From: Ruminococcus sp.
GTDB taxonomy: Bacteria; Bacillota; Clostridia; Oscillospirales; Ruminococcaceae
DNA: 39,779 nucleotides
Reading direction: 5' to 3'
Assembly: GCA_015066875.1 (NCBI GenBank)
Contig: SVNM01000016.1
Location: forward strand, 1 to 39,779
The position numbers and the translations under genes were made by a program. Positions 24,317 through 34,300 of the stretch are shown here, piece after piece (the first letter of the stretch is position 1; every line of letters starts with the position of its first letter). A model generated the notes under the pieces. That model saw only the letters and a list, made by a program, of their open reading frames with translations, was not told the origin of the DNA and did not search any database.

Positions 24317-25747
24317 ATGAGAAAAACTAAAATTGTATGTACTATCGGTCCCGCTACCGATAATGTTGATATTATGCGTGAACTTATGATTTCAGGTATG
24401 AATGTTGCCCGCTTCAATTTCTCTCACGGCGACTACGATACCCATAAACAGCGCTTTGAAATGGTGGAAAAACTCAGAAATGAGCTCAGTCTTCCTGTAG
24501 CTACTCTGCTTGATACAAAGGGTCCTGAAATCAGACTGGGAAAATTCAAGGATAATAAGCCCGTTGAAATCTTTGATGGTGATACCTATACTCTCACTAC
24601 TGAGGATGTTGAGTGTACCGATAAAATCGGTAGCATCAGCTTCAAAAAACTCCCCAAAGATGTGGGAATCGGCACACGTATCCTTATTAATGACGGCGTT
24701 ATTGAGCTTCTTACCGAAAAGGTAACAAGCACTGATATCGTTTGCCGTGTTATTCACGGCGGTACGCTCTCAAACAACAAGGGAATCAATGTTCCCGGTG
24801 TAAAACTCTCGATGCCTTACCTCAACGAGCGTGATATGAATGACCTTGAATTCGGTGCTAAAATGGGCTTTGACTTTATCGCTGCAAGCTTTGTAAGAAC
24901 TGCTGCGGATATCAATTACCTGAGAAAATTCACTCACAGTCTCGGCTGGTTTGATGTGAGAATTATCGCTAAAATCGAAAACCTCGACGGTGTTGAAAAT
25001 ATAGACGAAATCCTTGAAGCTGCCGACGGTATTATGGTTGCCCGCGGAGATATGGGCGTTGAAATTCCATTTGAGCAGATTCCCGCTATTCAGAAGGAAA
25101 TTATCCACAAGGGCTATAATGCAGGTAAACAGGTTATTACCGCTACTCAGATGCTGGAGTCTATGATTTCTAATCCTCGTCCTACACGTGCCGAAATTAC
25201 CGATGTCGCTAACGCTATATACGACGGCACAAGTGCTATTATGCTTTCAGGTGAAACTGCTGCGGGAGCTTACCCTGTTGAAGCTGTCAAGACTATGGCT
25301 CTTATTGCTGAAACTACTGAGAAAAATATCAACTACCGACATCGTTTTTCTTCAAGAGGTGCTCAGACTAACAGCTCTGTTGCCGAAGCTATCGCTCACG
25401 CTACCGTTACTACTGCTCATGACCTCAATGCAAAGGCTATTATTACTGTTTCCCTTTGCGGTCAGACTGCTCGTCTTATATCCAAGTATCGTCCCGATTG
25501 TCCTATTATCGGCTGTACTATGAGCGATGTTGTATGCCGTCAGATGAATATGAGCTGGGGTGTTATGCCATTTATCATCGACGAGAAAACCAATACCGAC
25601 GACCTTTTCGATACCGCTGTTGAGGCTGCTGAAATGCGCGGTCTTGTTGAGGACGGCGACCTTGTTGTTATTACTGCAGGTGTTCCCCTCGGCGTTTCGG
25701 GTACTACAAATCTTATGAAGGTTGAGAAAATCGGCAGTAAAAAGTGA
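24317..25747 (+). CDS. pyk: Pyruvate kinase
   Basis: Converts phosphoenolpyruvate and ADP to pyruvate and ATP, the last step of glycolysis. The protein has 476 residues, the short form without the extra C-terminal PEP-utilising domain of Bacillus. Catalytic blocks are KIVCTIGPA, NFSHG, DTKGPEIR, IIAKIEN (catalytic Lys), ARGDMGVE and TATQMLESM. The ATG follows AAGGAG. It lies 48 bases after pcrA and may be co-transcribed; a terminator follows its stop. Confidence 0.97.
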   Translation: MRKTKIVCTIGPATDNVDIMRELMISGMNVARFNFSHGDYDTHKQRFEMVEKLRNELSLPVATLLDTKGPEIRLGKFKDNKPVEIFDGDTYTLTTEDVECTDKIGSISFKKLPKDVGIGTRILINDGVIELLTEKVTSTDIVCRVIHGGTLSNNKGINVPGVKLSMPYLNERDMNDLEFGAKMGFDFIAASFVRTAADINYLRKFTHSLGWFDVRIIAKIENLDGVENIDEILEAADGIMVARGDMGVEIPFEQIPAIQKEIIHKGYNAGKQVITATQMLESMISNPRPTRAEITDVANAIYDGTSAIMLSGETAAGAYPVEAVKTMALIAETTEKNINYRHRFSSRGAQTNSSVAEAIAHATVTTAHDLNAKAIITVSLCGQTARLISKYRPDCPIIGCTMSDVVCRQMNMSWGVMPFIIDEKTNTDDLFDTAVEAAEMRGLVEDGDLVVITAGVPLGVSGTTNLMKVEKIGSKK

Positions 25748-25792
25748 TTCCCCATTACAGAAATACTGACTCATTATCATACCAATCAAAAA

Positions 25793-25828
25793 AGCGTCTG
25801 CATTACTCTTTGCAGACGCTATATTTTT
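25793..25828 (+). terminator. Intrinsic terminator after pyk
   Basis: A 10-bp stem, AGCGTCTGCA (25793-25802) with TGCAGACGCT (25811-25820), then ATATTTTT. Confidence 0.92.
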
Positions 25829-25857
25829 AGCTTCACTATAACTCTTCATCAAAATTC

Positions 25858-25889
25858 AAGGGCAGACCGTATCTGTAAAGTCTGCCCTT
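25858..25889. terminator. Hairpin terminator serving the NhaC-like gene
   Basis: The stem AAGGGCAGAC (25858-25867) pairs with GTCTGCCCTT (25880-25889). It lies just past the stop of the minus-strand antiporter gene, with T-rich flanks on both sides. Confidence 0.8.
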
Positions 25890-25900
25890 TGTTTATATGC

Positions 25901-27523
25901 TTATGCGCTCTTTTTCTTTGTTACTGCACGGATTGTAATAAGTACTGCAAGCATAAGTGCTAAAGATACTCCCAGAACTACAAATACGTTCTGTACAAAG
26001 CCTGAAATAAGGTATCCCACAGCACTTACTCCCGCTACAAGCATTGCGTAGGGAAGCTGTGTTGATACGTGGTTTACGTGATCGCACTGTGCTCCTGTTG
26101 AAGCCATAATCGTTGTATCTGAAATAGGTGAGCAATGGTCTCCGCATACAGCACCTGCAAGACATGCTGCAATACAGATGATTACCATTGAGGGTATATC
26201 GCTTGTACCGCTTACGTTAGCAAGCTCTGTCTCGAATACGCCTGTAACAATAGGAATGAGAATTCCGAATGTTCCCCATGATGTTCCTGTTGCAAATGAA
26301 AGTCCGATTGCTACTGCAAAAAGAATAAGAGGAAGAAGAATCCTGATTGCTGTTGCTTCTTCTACTATTCCCGATACAAATGGACCTGCTTCAAGTAAGC
26401 CTGTCATTGTCTTTAAAGTCCAGGCAAATGTAAGAATGATTATTGCGGGTACCATCTGCTTGAAGCCCGCTGCAATTGAATCGGTACACTCAGTGAAGGT
26501 AAGCACTCTTCTTGCAAGATAGTAGACGATAATTATAAGAAGTGCTGCCATTGAGCCGAGTGAAAGTCCGTATGACGCATCACAGTCAGCAAAAGCGTTT
26601 ACAAAGCCTGCTCCGCTGAAGAATCCGCCTGTGTAGATCATTCCTACTACGCACAGTACAATAAGAATAAGTACGGGAAGTACAAGGTCAAGAACTTTTC
26701 CCTTTGTGTGTGAAGGCTTGTCGTCTTCGTCATAAACCTTGTTGCGTGTTGTGAATAAGTCACCGTTTGCAGCATTTTCTTCGTGCTTCTTCATAGGTCC
26801 GAAATCAAGTCCTGTACAGGAAACATATACTACCATAAGAAGTGTGAGCAGTGCGTAAAGATTGTACGGTATTGTGCTGATGAAAAGCTGGATTCCATTT
26901 ACTCCTTCTACTGTTCCGCTTACTGCGGCTGCCCACGAGGAGATAGGTGCTATGATACATACCGGAGCTGCTGTTGCGTCTATAAGATATGCAAGCTTTG
27001 AACGTGATATCTTGTGCTTGTCTGTTACAGGTCGCATTACTGAGCCTACTGTAAGACAGTTGAAGTAGTCGTCTACAAAAATAAGTGCTCCCAATGCAAA
27101 GGTGGCAAGATTTGCGCCTACCTTTGATTTGATATGAGTTGCTGCCCATTCACCGTATGCTCGGCTTCCGCCTGCTTTGTTCATAAGAACTACTATGATT
27201 CCGAGCACTACAAGGAATATAAGAATTCCCACGTTATAGCTGTCTGAAAGATTTGCAATAAGTCCGTCGCTTATAACAGCTGTAAACATTCCCTCGAAGC
27301 CTGATGAGGACGATGCCGCATAGATTGCTCCGCCTGCGAGAATTCCGATAAACAGTGAGGAATATACTTCCTTGGTAATAAGTGCAAGTCCGATTGCCAC
27401 TACCGGCGGAAGCAGTGACCAGAGCGAGCCTACCGCTTCTCCGATTGGTGCATTGATCGCACAGGCAATTGTAAATGCCACGACTATCAATGCAAAAATA
27501 ATTTTGCTAAGATGTTTTTTCAT
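25901..27523 (-). CDS. Na+/H+ antiporter, NhaC family
   Basis: A 540-residue polytopic membrane protein of the NhaC/ion-transporter superfamily, predicted to exchange Na+ for protons or to carry an organic anion. Recognised segments are LLPPVVAIGLALITKEVY near the N-terminus and ALIFVDDYFNCLTVGSVM with the buried acidic pair. It also has ATAAPVCIIAPISSWAAAVS and, near the C-terminus, SGTSWGTFGILIP-like and GDHCSPISDTTIM motifs. These are hallmarks of this family. The ATG at 27523 follows GGAGAAG, lies inside the end of the EamA gene (17-base overlap), and so is its second cistron. The exact substrate is unknown. Confidence 0.92.
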   Translation of the reverse strand: MKKHLSKIIFALIVVAFTIACAINAPIGEAVGSLWSLLPPVVAIGLALITKEVYSSLFIGILAGGAIYAASSSSGFEGMFTAVISDGLIANLSDSYNVGILIFLVVLGIIVVLMNKAGGSRAYGEWAATHIKSKVGANLATFALGALIFVDDYFNCLTVGSVMRPVTDKHKISRSKLAYLIDATAAPVCIIAPISSWAAAVSGTVEGVNGIQLFISTIPYNLYALLTLLMVVYVSCTGLDFGPMKKHEENAANGDLFTTRNKVYDEDDKPSHTKGKVLDLVLPVLILIVLCVVGMIYTGGFFSGAGFVNAFADCDASYGLSLGSMAALLIIIVYYLARRVLTFTECTDSIAAGFKQMVPAIIILTFAWTLKTMTGLLEAGPFVSGIVEEATAIRILLPLILFAVAIGLSFATGTSWGTFGILIPIVTGVFETELANVSGTSDIPSMVIICIAACLAGAVCGDHCSPISDTTIMASTGAQCDHVNHVSTQLPYAMLVAGVSAVGYLISGFVQNVFVVLGVSLALMLAVLITIRAVTKKKSA

Positions 27524-28442
27524 TTTTCTTCTCCGTTCCGATTTTTTTGCCTTCCCAGGGCATTTTCAGCTGTGCGAGAATTACTGCTGTAAATACCAGG
27601 ATACATCCTGTAAGCTCCTTTGCGTTGAGCTTTTCGTTCAGTATCAGCCAGCCCGATAACGCTGCAAACACCGATTCCAGACTCATAAGCAGTGTTGCCG
27701 ATGTGGGATCGGTATAACGCTGACCTATTATCTGAAGAGTGTAGGCTACTCCGCTTGACATTATTCCCGCATACAGTATGGTATACTTTGCATCAAGAAT
27801 TCTGTCAATCTGCGGATTTTCAAAAATTATCATTCCGATAAGCATAAGGACTCCCGCTGTGAAAAACTGAATACACGACATTAACATTCCATCTGTATTC
27901 TTTTCGTTGAAACAGTCAACAACCATTATGTGCACCGCAAAAAACAGTGAACAGCACAGTACGAGTAAATCTCCCTTTCCGATTGTAAATCCGCTCTTTA
28001 TGGAAAGAAGATAAAAGCCTGCTGTCGCCACAGCTACGCATACCCATATCATTGCCCTGTTTCTTCTGTAGACAATAAGCTCTAATATGGGCACAATGAT
28101 TATGTACAGCGCCGTTATAAAGCCTGCTTTGCCCGCAGTTGTCATTGTTATGCCCCATTGCTGGAATGAACTTGCAAGAAACAGAATTACTCCGCAACAT
28201 ATACCGCCTGTTACCGTCGTTTTCAGCGGAGCACGCTCTCTTGTCTGATTACCGCTCCTTTTACCGCTTATTCTGAAAATCGCTATTATGGGGATCAGGA
28301 TAATTCCCCCAAGCAATGTTCTCATTGCGTTATAGGTAAAAGGCTCTACATAATCCATACCCTCGCTCTGTGCTACAAATGCCGAGCCCCAGATAAGAGC
28401 GGTTACAAGAAGCATTATGTTTCCCTGCAGTTTTTTTGACAT
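27507..28442 (-). CDS. EamA/DMT-superfamily transporter
   Basis: A drug/metabolite exporter-type membrane protein with ten predicted helices in two EamA repeats. The first repeat starts LLVTALIWGSAFVAQ and the second has SSGVAYTLQIIGQ and LLMSLESVFAALSGWLIL, both typical. The open frame extends to 28472, but the promoter -10 box ends at 28490. An ATG there would lie about ten bases from the transcript start with no ribosome site. The ATG at 28442 (MSKKLQGN) has CGGAGAA upstream and starts just before helix 1, so I chose it (311 residues). The substrate is unknown. It is coupled to the NhaC-like gene. Confidence 0.9.
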   Translation of the reverse strand: MSKKLQGNIMLLVTALIWGSAFVAQSEGMDYVEPFTYNAMRTLLGGIILIPIIAIFRISGKRSGNQTRERAPLKTTVTGGICCGVILFLASSFQQWGITMTTAGKAGFITALYIIIVPILELIVYRRNRAMIWVCVAVATAGFYLLSIKSGFTIGKGDLLVLCCSLFFAVHIMVVDCFNEKNTDGMLMSCIQFFTAGVLMLIGMIIFENPQIDRILDAKYTILYAGIMSSGVAYTLQIIGQRYTDPTSATLLMSLESVFAALSGWLILNEKLNAKELTGCILVFTAVILAQLKMPWEGKKIGTEKKNEKTS

Positions 28443-28489
28443 CAATAATTCTCCGTTTGCTGTATTTGTCATAAATCGACATTTTATCT

Positions 28490-28518
28490 ATTATACCATA
28501 TTTCAAATCTTCTAACAA
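28490..28518 (-). promoter_or_regulatory. Promoter of the EamA-NhaC operon
   Basis: Minus strand TTGTTA (28518-28513), a 17-base spacer and an extended TGG-TATAAT (-10 at 28495-28490). Confidence 0.7.
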
Positions 28519-28671
28519 CAGATTATTAACAAAATATTCAACTTTGGTTATTTCATACAATCCCCGTATCTCTTTATAGGTGCTTTTGACCATTAAGTTT
28601 TTTCCTCTGCTTTATCTCTGAAATCACCCGAAGTCAATGCTGTATTTTTACGCTGAATATTCATACTTCTG

Positions 28672-28710
28672 TTGACAAAACCTCGCTTGTAATGATACAA
28701 TTATTGTATC
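28672..28710 (+). promoter_or_regulatory. Promoter of addBA with overlapping palindrome
   Basis: TTGACA (28672-28677), an 18-base spacer and TACAAT (28696-28701) with an extended TGA. The -10 box lies inside GATACAA-TTA-TTGTATC (28694-28710), a 7-bp inverted repeat placed where a repressor or the open complex would act. Confidence 0.65.
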
Positions 28711-28739
28711 TATTCCCGTTATTTAAAAGGTGGTTTGTT

Positions 28740-31336
28740 ATGCGTAATAAATTTATACTTGCTCCCTCTATGAATGGTTCCGAGCTTCTCAGAACTCTTG
28801 CACGCAAAGGAAAAAACACCCTTGCTCTTCGTATTATGGGCTCTGCTGAGCTTGCGGAATACGCTCTTATGTGCTGTGGAAAGCCTACAGACAAAAGAAT
28901 AATCTCTTTTGATGAATCTGTGTCTCTTATCCAGTCTGCTTCATCTGAAAATGATTATTTCGGCTCGTGCGGTTATGAGGACTCGGCTTTGCTTGCTGAA
29001 GCTGTAAACTCTGTGAGAATGCTTGCGGATTGCGATGAGGAAAAAACTCTTGAGGCGACTATTCTCAAAGGAACTTTTGCTGAAAAGAATACTGCCGTAT
29101 TTAACGTTTATCGCTCGTATATGGCTCTGCTTGAAAAAAACAAATGCATTGACAATATCGGGCTTATAAGACTTGCTATAAAGGAAAATGCTGTTATAGA
29201 GGGCGATTTCTTCTGCCTTGCCGAAGCAGAGCTTACTCCCCTTGAAAAAAAGCTTCTTGATACTGTTTCAGGTGGTAATTACTCGGAAACCTCTGTTGCA
29301 GAGCTTGCTGAAGCAGACAATATAAAATTCACGCAGACAGATTTTTCCGCGCTTACGGTGCTTCCAACGAAGCGGAGGCGACTCTTAACTACATTCTGAA
29401 AAATAATATCCCTCTTGACAGCTGTACCATAGCTGTTTCAAGTCCTTCTGTCTACGCTCAGCTTTTCTTCGAGCTTTCCTGTAAGTATAATATTCCTGTA
29501 TCCTTCGGTTGCGGAATTCCCGTGACTAACTCTTATCCCGCTTCCCTTCTCAGACTGCTCAACATATGGAACTCTACAGGGTATAACGGTATTGACTCTC
29601 TCAATGATATCATTTTCAGCAGTTTCTTCAACAGAAAGGCTGTGGCTGAACTTTTTTCAGACTGCGAAGGATTTTCTGCGGATATTCTCAGACAGATTAT
29701 CGAAACAGCAGGCTCGCTGAGACTTTCACTTGACCCAGACTCAAACAAAAGAAAAATCAGCAATTTCAGAAGCTTTGTGTCCGACGACCATAAGCTTGAA
29801 ATCCTCAGAATGACCGAAAAGCTTTTCTCGCAATTCGAAAACGGACTTTCCTATATTATCAGAAATTACTCTGTCATCAGAAAAAACAGTATGGACAGAA
29901 TTGACCGCTCTGCCCGCAACGCTATCTGCGACGCTATTGATTCTTACAGTCTTTTCTCTGAAAACACTCTTGGCACAGATATTATCCCAACTGCCCTTTC
30001 TATATCTGTCTGCAGTGAAAACAGCCGTGACGGAGCTCTGCATATTACCTCTTTCAGAAATGCTGTCACATCAATCAGAGAAAATCTCTTTATTCTCGGA
30101 CTGGGCTCGTCTGATTTCCCAGGTACTCCCAGCGAAAATCATATTATTCTTGATGACGATTATCTCCTCTTTGAAAACGGCGGAGAGATGTACACCTCCT
30201 ACGAAAAAATAAACCGCAGAAAAAACGAGCTGTTTTCACTTATAAAAACTGCCTGTGCTCTTGATAACGATATCACTGTTTCCTATTCGGATTATATGCT
30301 TTCCGACCTTAAGGAAGATAATGCTTCATCGGTTATTTATGAGCTCTTTAAGGAAATCAACGGTGAATATCCCGATGGTGAGACTATTGACAAGGCTTTT
30401 GAGGACGTTCCGTTTTTTGCTTCGGAATTTTCCGCCTCCCGCCTTATCGGCAAGGCTTATAACGAAGGACTCAGCATTGAATACGTCACTGCAAAGACGG
30501 ATTCGGACTCAGATTCAGACTCAGATTCAGACTCGGATTCGGACTCGGATTCAGATTCGGATTCAGCCAAGTCCTCTGCAGTGGTAAAAACTAAATTCTC
30601 GCCTACAGCTATTGAGCAGTTTTTTTCCTGTCCCAGAAGATTTTTCCTCAGCCGTATCCTCGGTCTGAATGAGCCCGACTGCGACGATCCCTTTGAGGTT
30701 ATCAGCGCAAGAGAACTTGGTACTATAGTTCACGGTCTTATGGAGCTTCTTGCCGAAAAAAAGCTCTCCGAAGCAGATTTTATTGCTGAGGGCTACCGCA
30801 GACTTGATGAATTCTTCGCTGTAAGACCTCCCATATACAGCGCAGACGCCCAGAAGTTAAGGGTGGAATTCATTGAAATACTCACAAATGCGTTCAGAAA
30901 TGATCCGCGCAACCAGGTGATTTCCGCCGAGGAGTATTATACTGCCGATCACCCAAGCGGTATTACTCTTTTCGGAAAGCCTGACCGTATTGAGAAAACC
31001 TCAGACGGAAAAATCCTCATTGCTGATTACAAGACAGGCAGAAAAGTCACCCACATTAATAACGACCCCGTAAGCTGTATTCAGGTGCTTATTTATGCCT
31101 ATATGCTGGAAAAACAGGGCTATGATGTCTCTGGCGGAGAATACCGCTATCTTCGCAATAACGTTACTGTAAAGCTTGATTACAACGACAGTGCAAGGAA
31201 GGCTCTTGATAATCTGCTCTGCAAATTCAAAAATGCCCTTGATAACTGCGATTTTCCCTCATATAAAAACAGCTGTAAATACTGCGGACTTGCTTCTGCC
31301 TGTAATGCTGTTGACTGCGAAAGGAGTGATGTGTAA
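28740..31336 (+). pseudogene. addB: ATP-dependent nuclease subunit B (AddB), interrupted by a -1 frameshift
   Basis: AddB is the second helicase-fold/nuclease subunit of the AddAB double-strand-break resection enzyme. The ATG at 28740 follows AAAGGTGG. The first frame runs to 29399, then stops. The protein resumes in the -1 frame at the five-T run 29342-29346. Restoring one T reads DFFRAYGASNEAEA, as expected for AddB, and gives about 865 residues. The rest is intact. It has a Ser-Asp repeat linker, a PD-(D/E)xK nuclease core (GTIVHGL, IADYKTG) and the iron-sulfur cysteines (SCPRRFF, CKYCGLASAC). No Walker A motif is seen at the N-terminus. It could be a true mutation, a phase-variable tract, ribosomal slippage or a base-call error. 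Its TAA overlaps the addA ATG by one base. Confidence 0.85.
30500..30565 (+). repeat. Eleven-unit GAYTCN (Asp-Ser) microsatellite in addB
   Basis: Eleven consecutive Asp-Ser codon pairs, written as alternations of GAT/GAC with TCA/TCG. They lie in the linker immediately before the nuclease domain. The unit is six bases, so copy-number change keeps the reading frame and alters only linker length. Confidence 0.95.
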
Positions 31337-34300
31337 TGAGTCTTTCGACTGCTAATAATTTCGATGAAGATTCACAGGCTCGTGAGCTTATGAATAACGA
31401 GATCTATGAAAATTTCTTCGTTGAGGCAAGTGCGGGCTCAGGCAAAACTACCTCTCTTGTCAAGCGTATGGTAGCTATGGTCTCAAAAGGAATCGATGTA
31501 AGTAAAATCTGCGCTATCACCTTCACTAAGGCTGCCGCAGGTGAGTTTAAAAGCCGTTTCAGCAAGGCTCTTGCGGATAAAAGCAAAAACCATAAGGACG
31601 AGGAAATCCGCCGACTCTGCAACAGAGCTCTTATGAATATTGACCTTTGCTTTATGGGTACTATAGACTCTTTCTGCAATATGATTATCAGCGAACACCC
31701 CAATGAGGCGGGAGTACCCTCCTCCTCAAGCCTCCTTTCAGACGCGGATATTCCCACTGTCTATCACAAGGAATTCTCTCGTATCATTAATGGTGAATAC
31801 GGAGAAGTACTCCGCAAAAAAGCAGAGCTTTTCCGTGCTTTTAACTACAATGCCGATAAGCTTTTTGTAAGCTCACTTATCTCTGTTGCAGAGGTAAGAC
31901 ATACGGATATAGTCTATCCTAAACCAACTTCATATGATATTGATACCACTCTTTCACAGGAAAAGATAACTCTCATAAGCACTCTTGATAAGCTTATTAA
32001 TCATCCTGAAGTTACTTATACATCTGCAAAAATGAAATCGGATAAGTACGGTGATATGCTCAGGACGCTTAAGCAGAAATTCAATAAGATTAAGGGAAGC
32101 TGGAATTCAAATCTTTCCGATGTGCTATATATTCTCAAGGAGTTTGACGGATACAGAATTCTCAGCGCTCCTGAGAATATCGGTATTATGAACTCTGTGA
32201 TGTTTATCCCCAATGTCCTCAAAAGCGGTAAAATCTCATATTACACCTTGGACCTGAAAAATACAGACAACGCTTACAGCAGGCTTCTTGAAATGAAATA
32301 CTCATATTCTGTGGATTTTATCGTTTCTGCCTGCAATGCTGTTACTGATGAGCTTAAGAAAAACGGCTCACTCAGCTATTTTGACTATCTTCTCTACCTG
32401 CGTGATATGCTGAAAAATGACGCTGAAAAAGATGGTCTGCTCATCAGTCACATAAGCAAGCGTCACAGCTATTACCTCATCGACGAGTTTCAGGATACAA
32501 ATCCTCTTCAGTCGGAGATTTTCTTCTACCTTTCCGCTGAAAATCCCGTTGCCGACTGGAGCAAGTGCGCTCCACGCAAAGGCTCGCTGTTTATTGTTGG
32601 TGACCCGAAACAGTCTATCTACCGCTTCCGCTCTGCCGATGTAAGCTCGTTTATCAGAGTCCGCAGTATCTTTGAAAACGGTGCGGGTAAGGTTTTAAGA
32701 TTAAGCAGAAATTTCCGCTCATCACTCAGCCTCAAATACTGGTTCAACCGTGTTTTTTCTCCATTGCTACCTTGCGATACCCAGTATCAGAGCAAGTATT
32801 ATCCTATCCCTGCAGAAGCTGTGAAAGATGAGTCCGGTGACTCTTTCGGCGGAGTTTTCAAGTATACTGTTACCAATTCCAAAAACAACAAGGTGGACGC
32901 TTGTGTCAAAACAGCACAGATAATCCTCAACCTTGTGCATAACCCCGCTTTTAAAATCAAGGACCGTTCAAGCGGACTGCTCAGAGAGCTTCAGTACAGG
33001 GATTTTATGATTATTACTCCCCAGAAATCAAGTCTCGGTGTTTTCAAAGATGTGCTCGGCAGACTTGATATCCCTGTAAAAATCGAGGGAAAAATTATCT
33101 TCGGCGATTGTCCCGCTCTTGTGGCTGTTTCCGAGATTATGCTTGCTGTTTCCGATATAAATAATACTCAGGCTCTTTACTGCGCTTTGAAAAATCCCGT
33201 TTTCGCTGTTACTGACAATGAGCTTGCCCGCATTTATGCAAAGGGCTTCAGGCTTGGTCTTTACTACGATAATTCCAACGCTCTCAAAGATGAAGAATAT
33301 ATCGAAAAAATCATTTCTGAGTTTTCATCTCTTGCGTCTGATTCATCAAATCTTACCCCTTCCGCTCTTTTCTGCAGAATTCTCGATGATATGAAAATTA
33401 TTGGCGATACGGGAGCTTTAAATCTCGATTACTGCTATTTTGCTCTTGAGCTTCTCCGCTCGGCAGAGGCTTCCGGAGCGGTCTCATCTGCTGTAGACGG
33501 TGCAATATTTATAAATGACCTTATTTATAATTCCTCAGAGGAGCGCAGTCTCAGTCTTATAAAAAATGCCGACAGGGTGCATATCGCAAATCTTCATAAG
33601 GTAAAGGGCCTTGAGGCTCCTGTTGTTATTCTCGCTGACCCGAATATCTACAGATTTCCGCCCGAAAAGAGAGTAACCTACGGCGAAAACGGTGCAGAAA
33701 CACACATTTTCAGACTTGAAACTGACAATTTCTCTGCTGTAAAAACTGACCTATATCCCGATTTGCAACAGGAAGAACATGTTTTTCTCGACGCTGAACA
33801 GCTGAGACTGCTCTATGTTGGTGCTACAAGAGCTGAAAATGCTCTTATTGTAGCAGAGGAAGTCAACTCAGATGGCGAAAAAAGCTTGTCTTCACCCTGG
33901 AATCCCCTTCTGAACTATATAAAATGTGACTTTTTTAAGGCTTATGGTTTGTCATCTGCTGTACCCGCTTCAAAGCCTGTGCGTTCTTCTGTCAAAGCTG
34001 AACAGCTCTATGCGGAAGCTGAAAAAAGCTCTGTAACAGGTGAGTCAGAATCCTTTGAGCATTGCTATGCTCTTAAAAAGCCAAGCGAGCTCAAGCTGAA
34101 AACGAAAATTGCCGAGTCTGACACTGATGATGACTCTGAAAGCACAGAGCCTCTTACAGAAAAAAGATATAATTCAGCGCTTATGGGTACTATGGTGCAT
34201 AAGATTATGGAAATTCTTGTTACCTCACGCAAGACTTTTGCTCCTGAGGACATAACCGATATTGTCTGCAATCAGTATCAGTGCACAAGCAAGTTTATCC

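Noticed and set aside
24392-25108. Minus-strand frames within pyk
   Set aside because: They are shadows of conserved pyruvate kinase codons, with no start signals.
30500-30565. CRISPR-like or assembly artefact
   Set aside because: The units are six bases without spacers and code in frame for Asp-Ser, so it is a microsatellite and not a CRISPR array.
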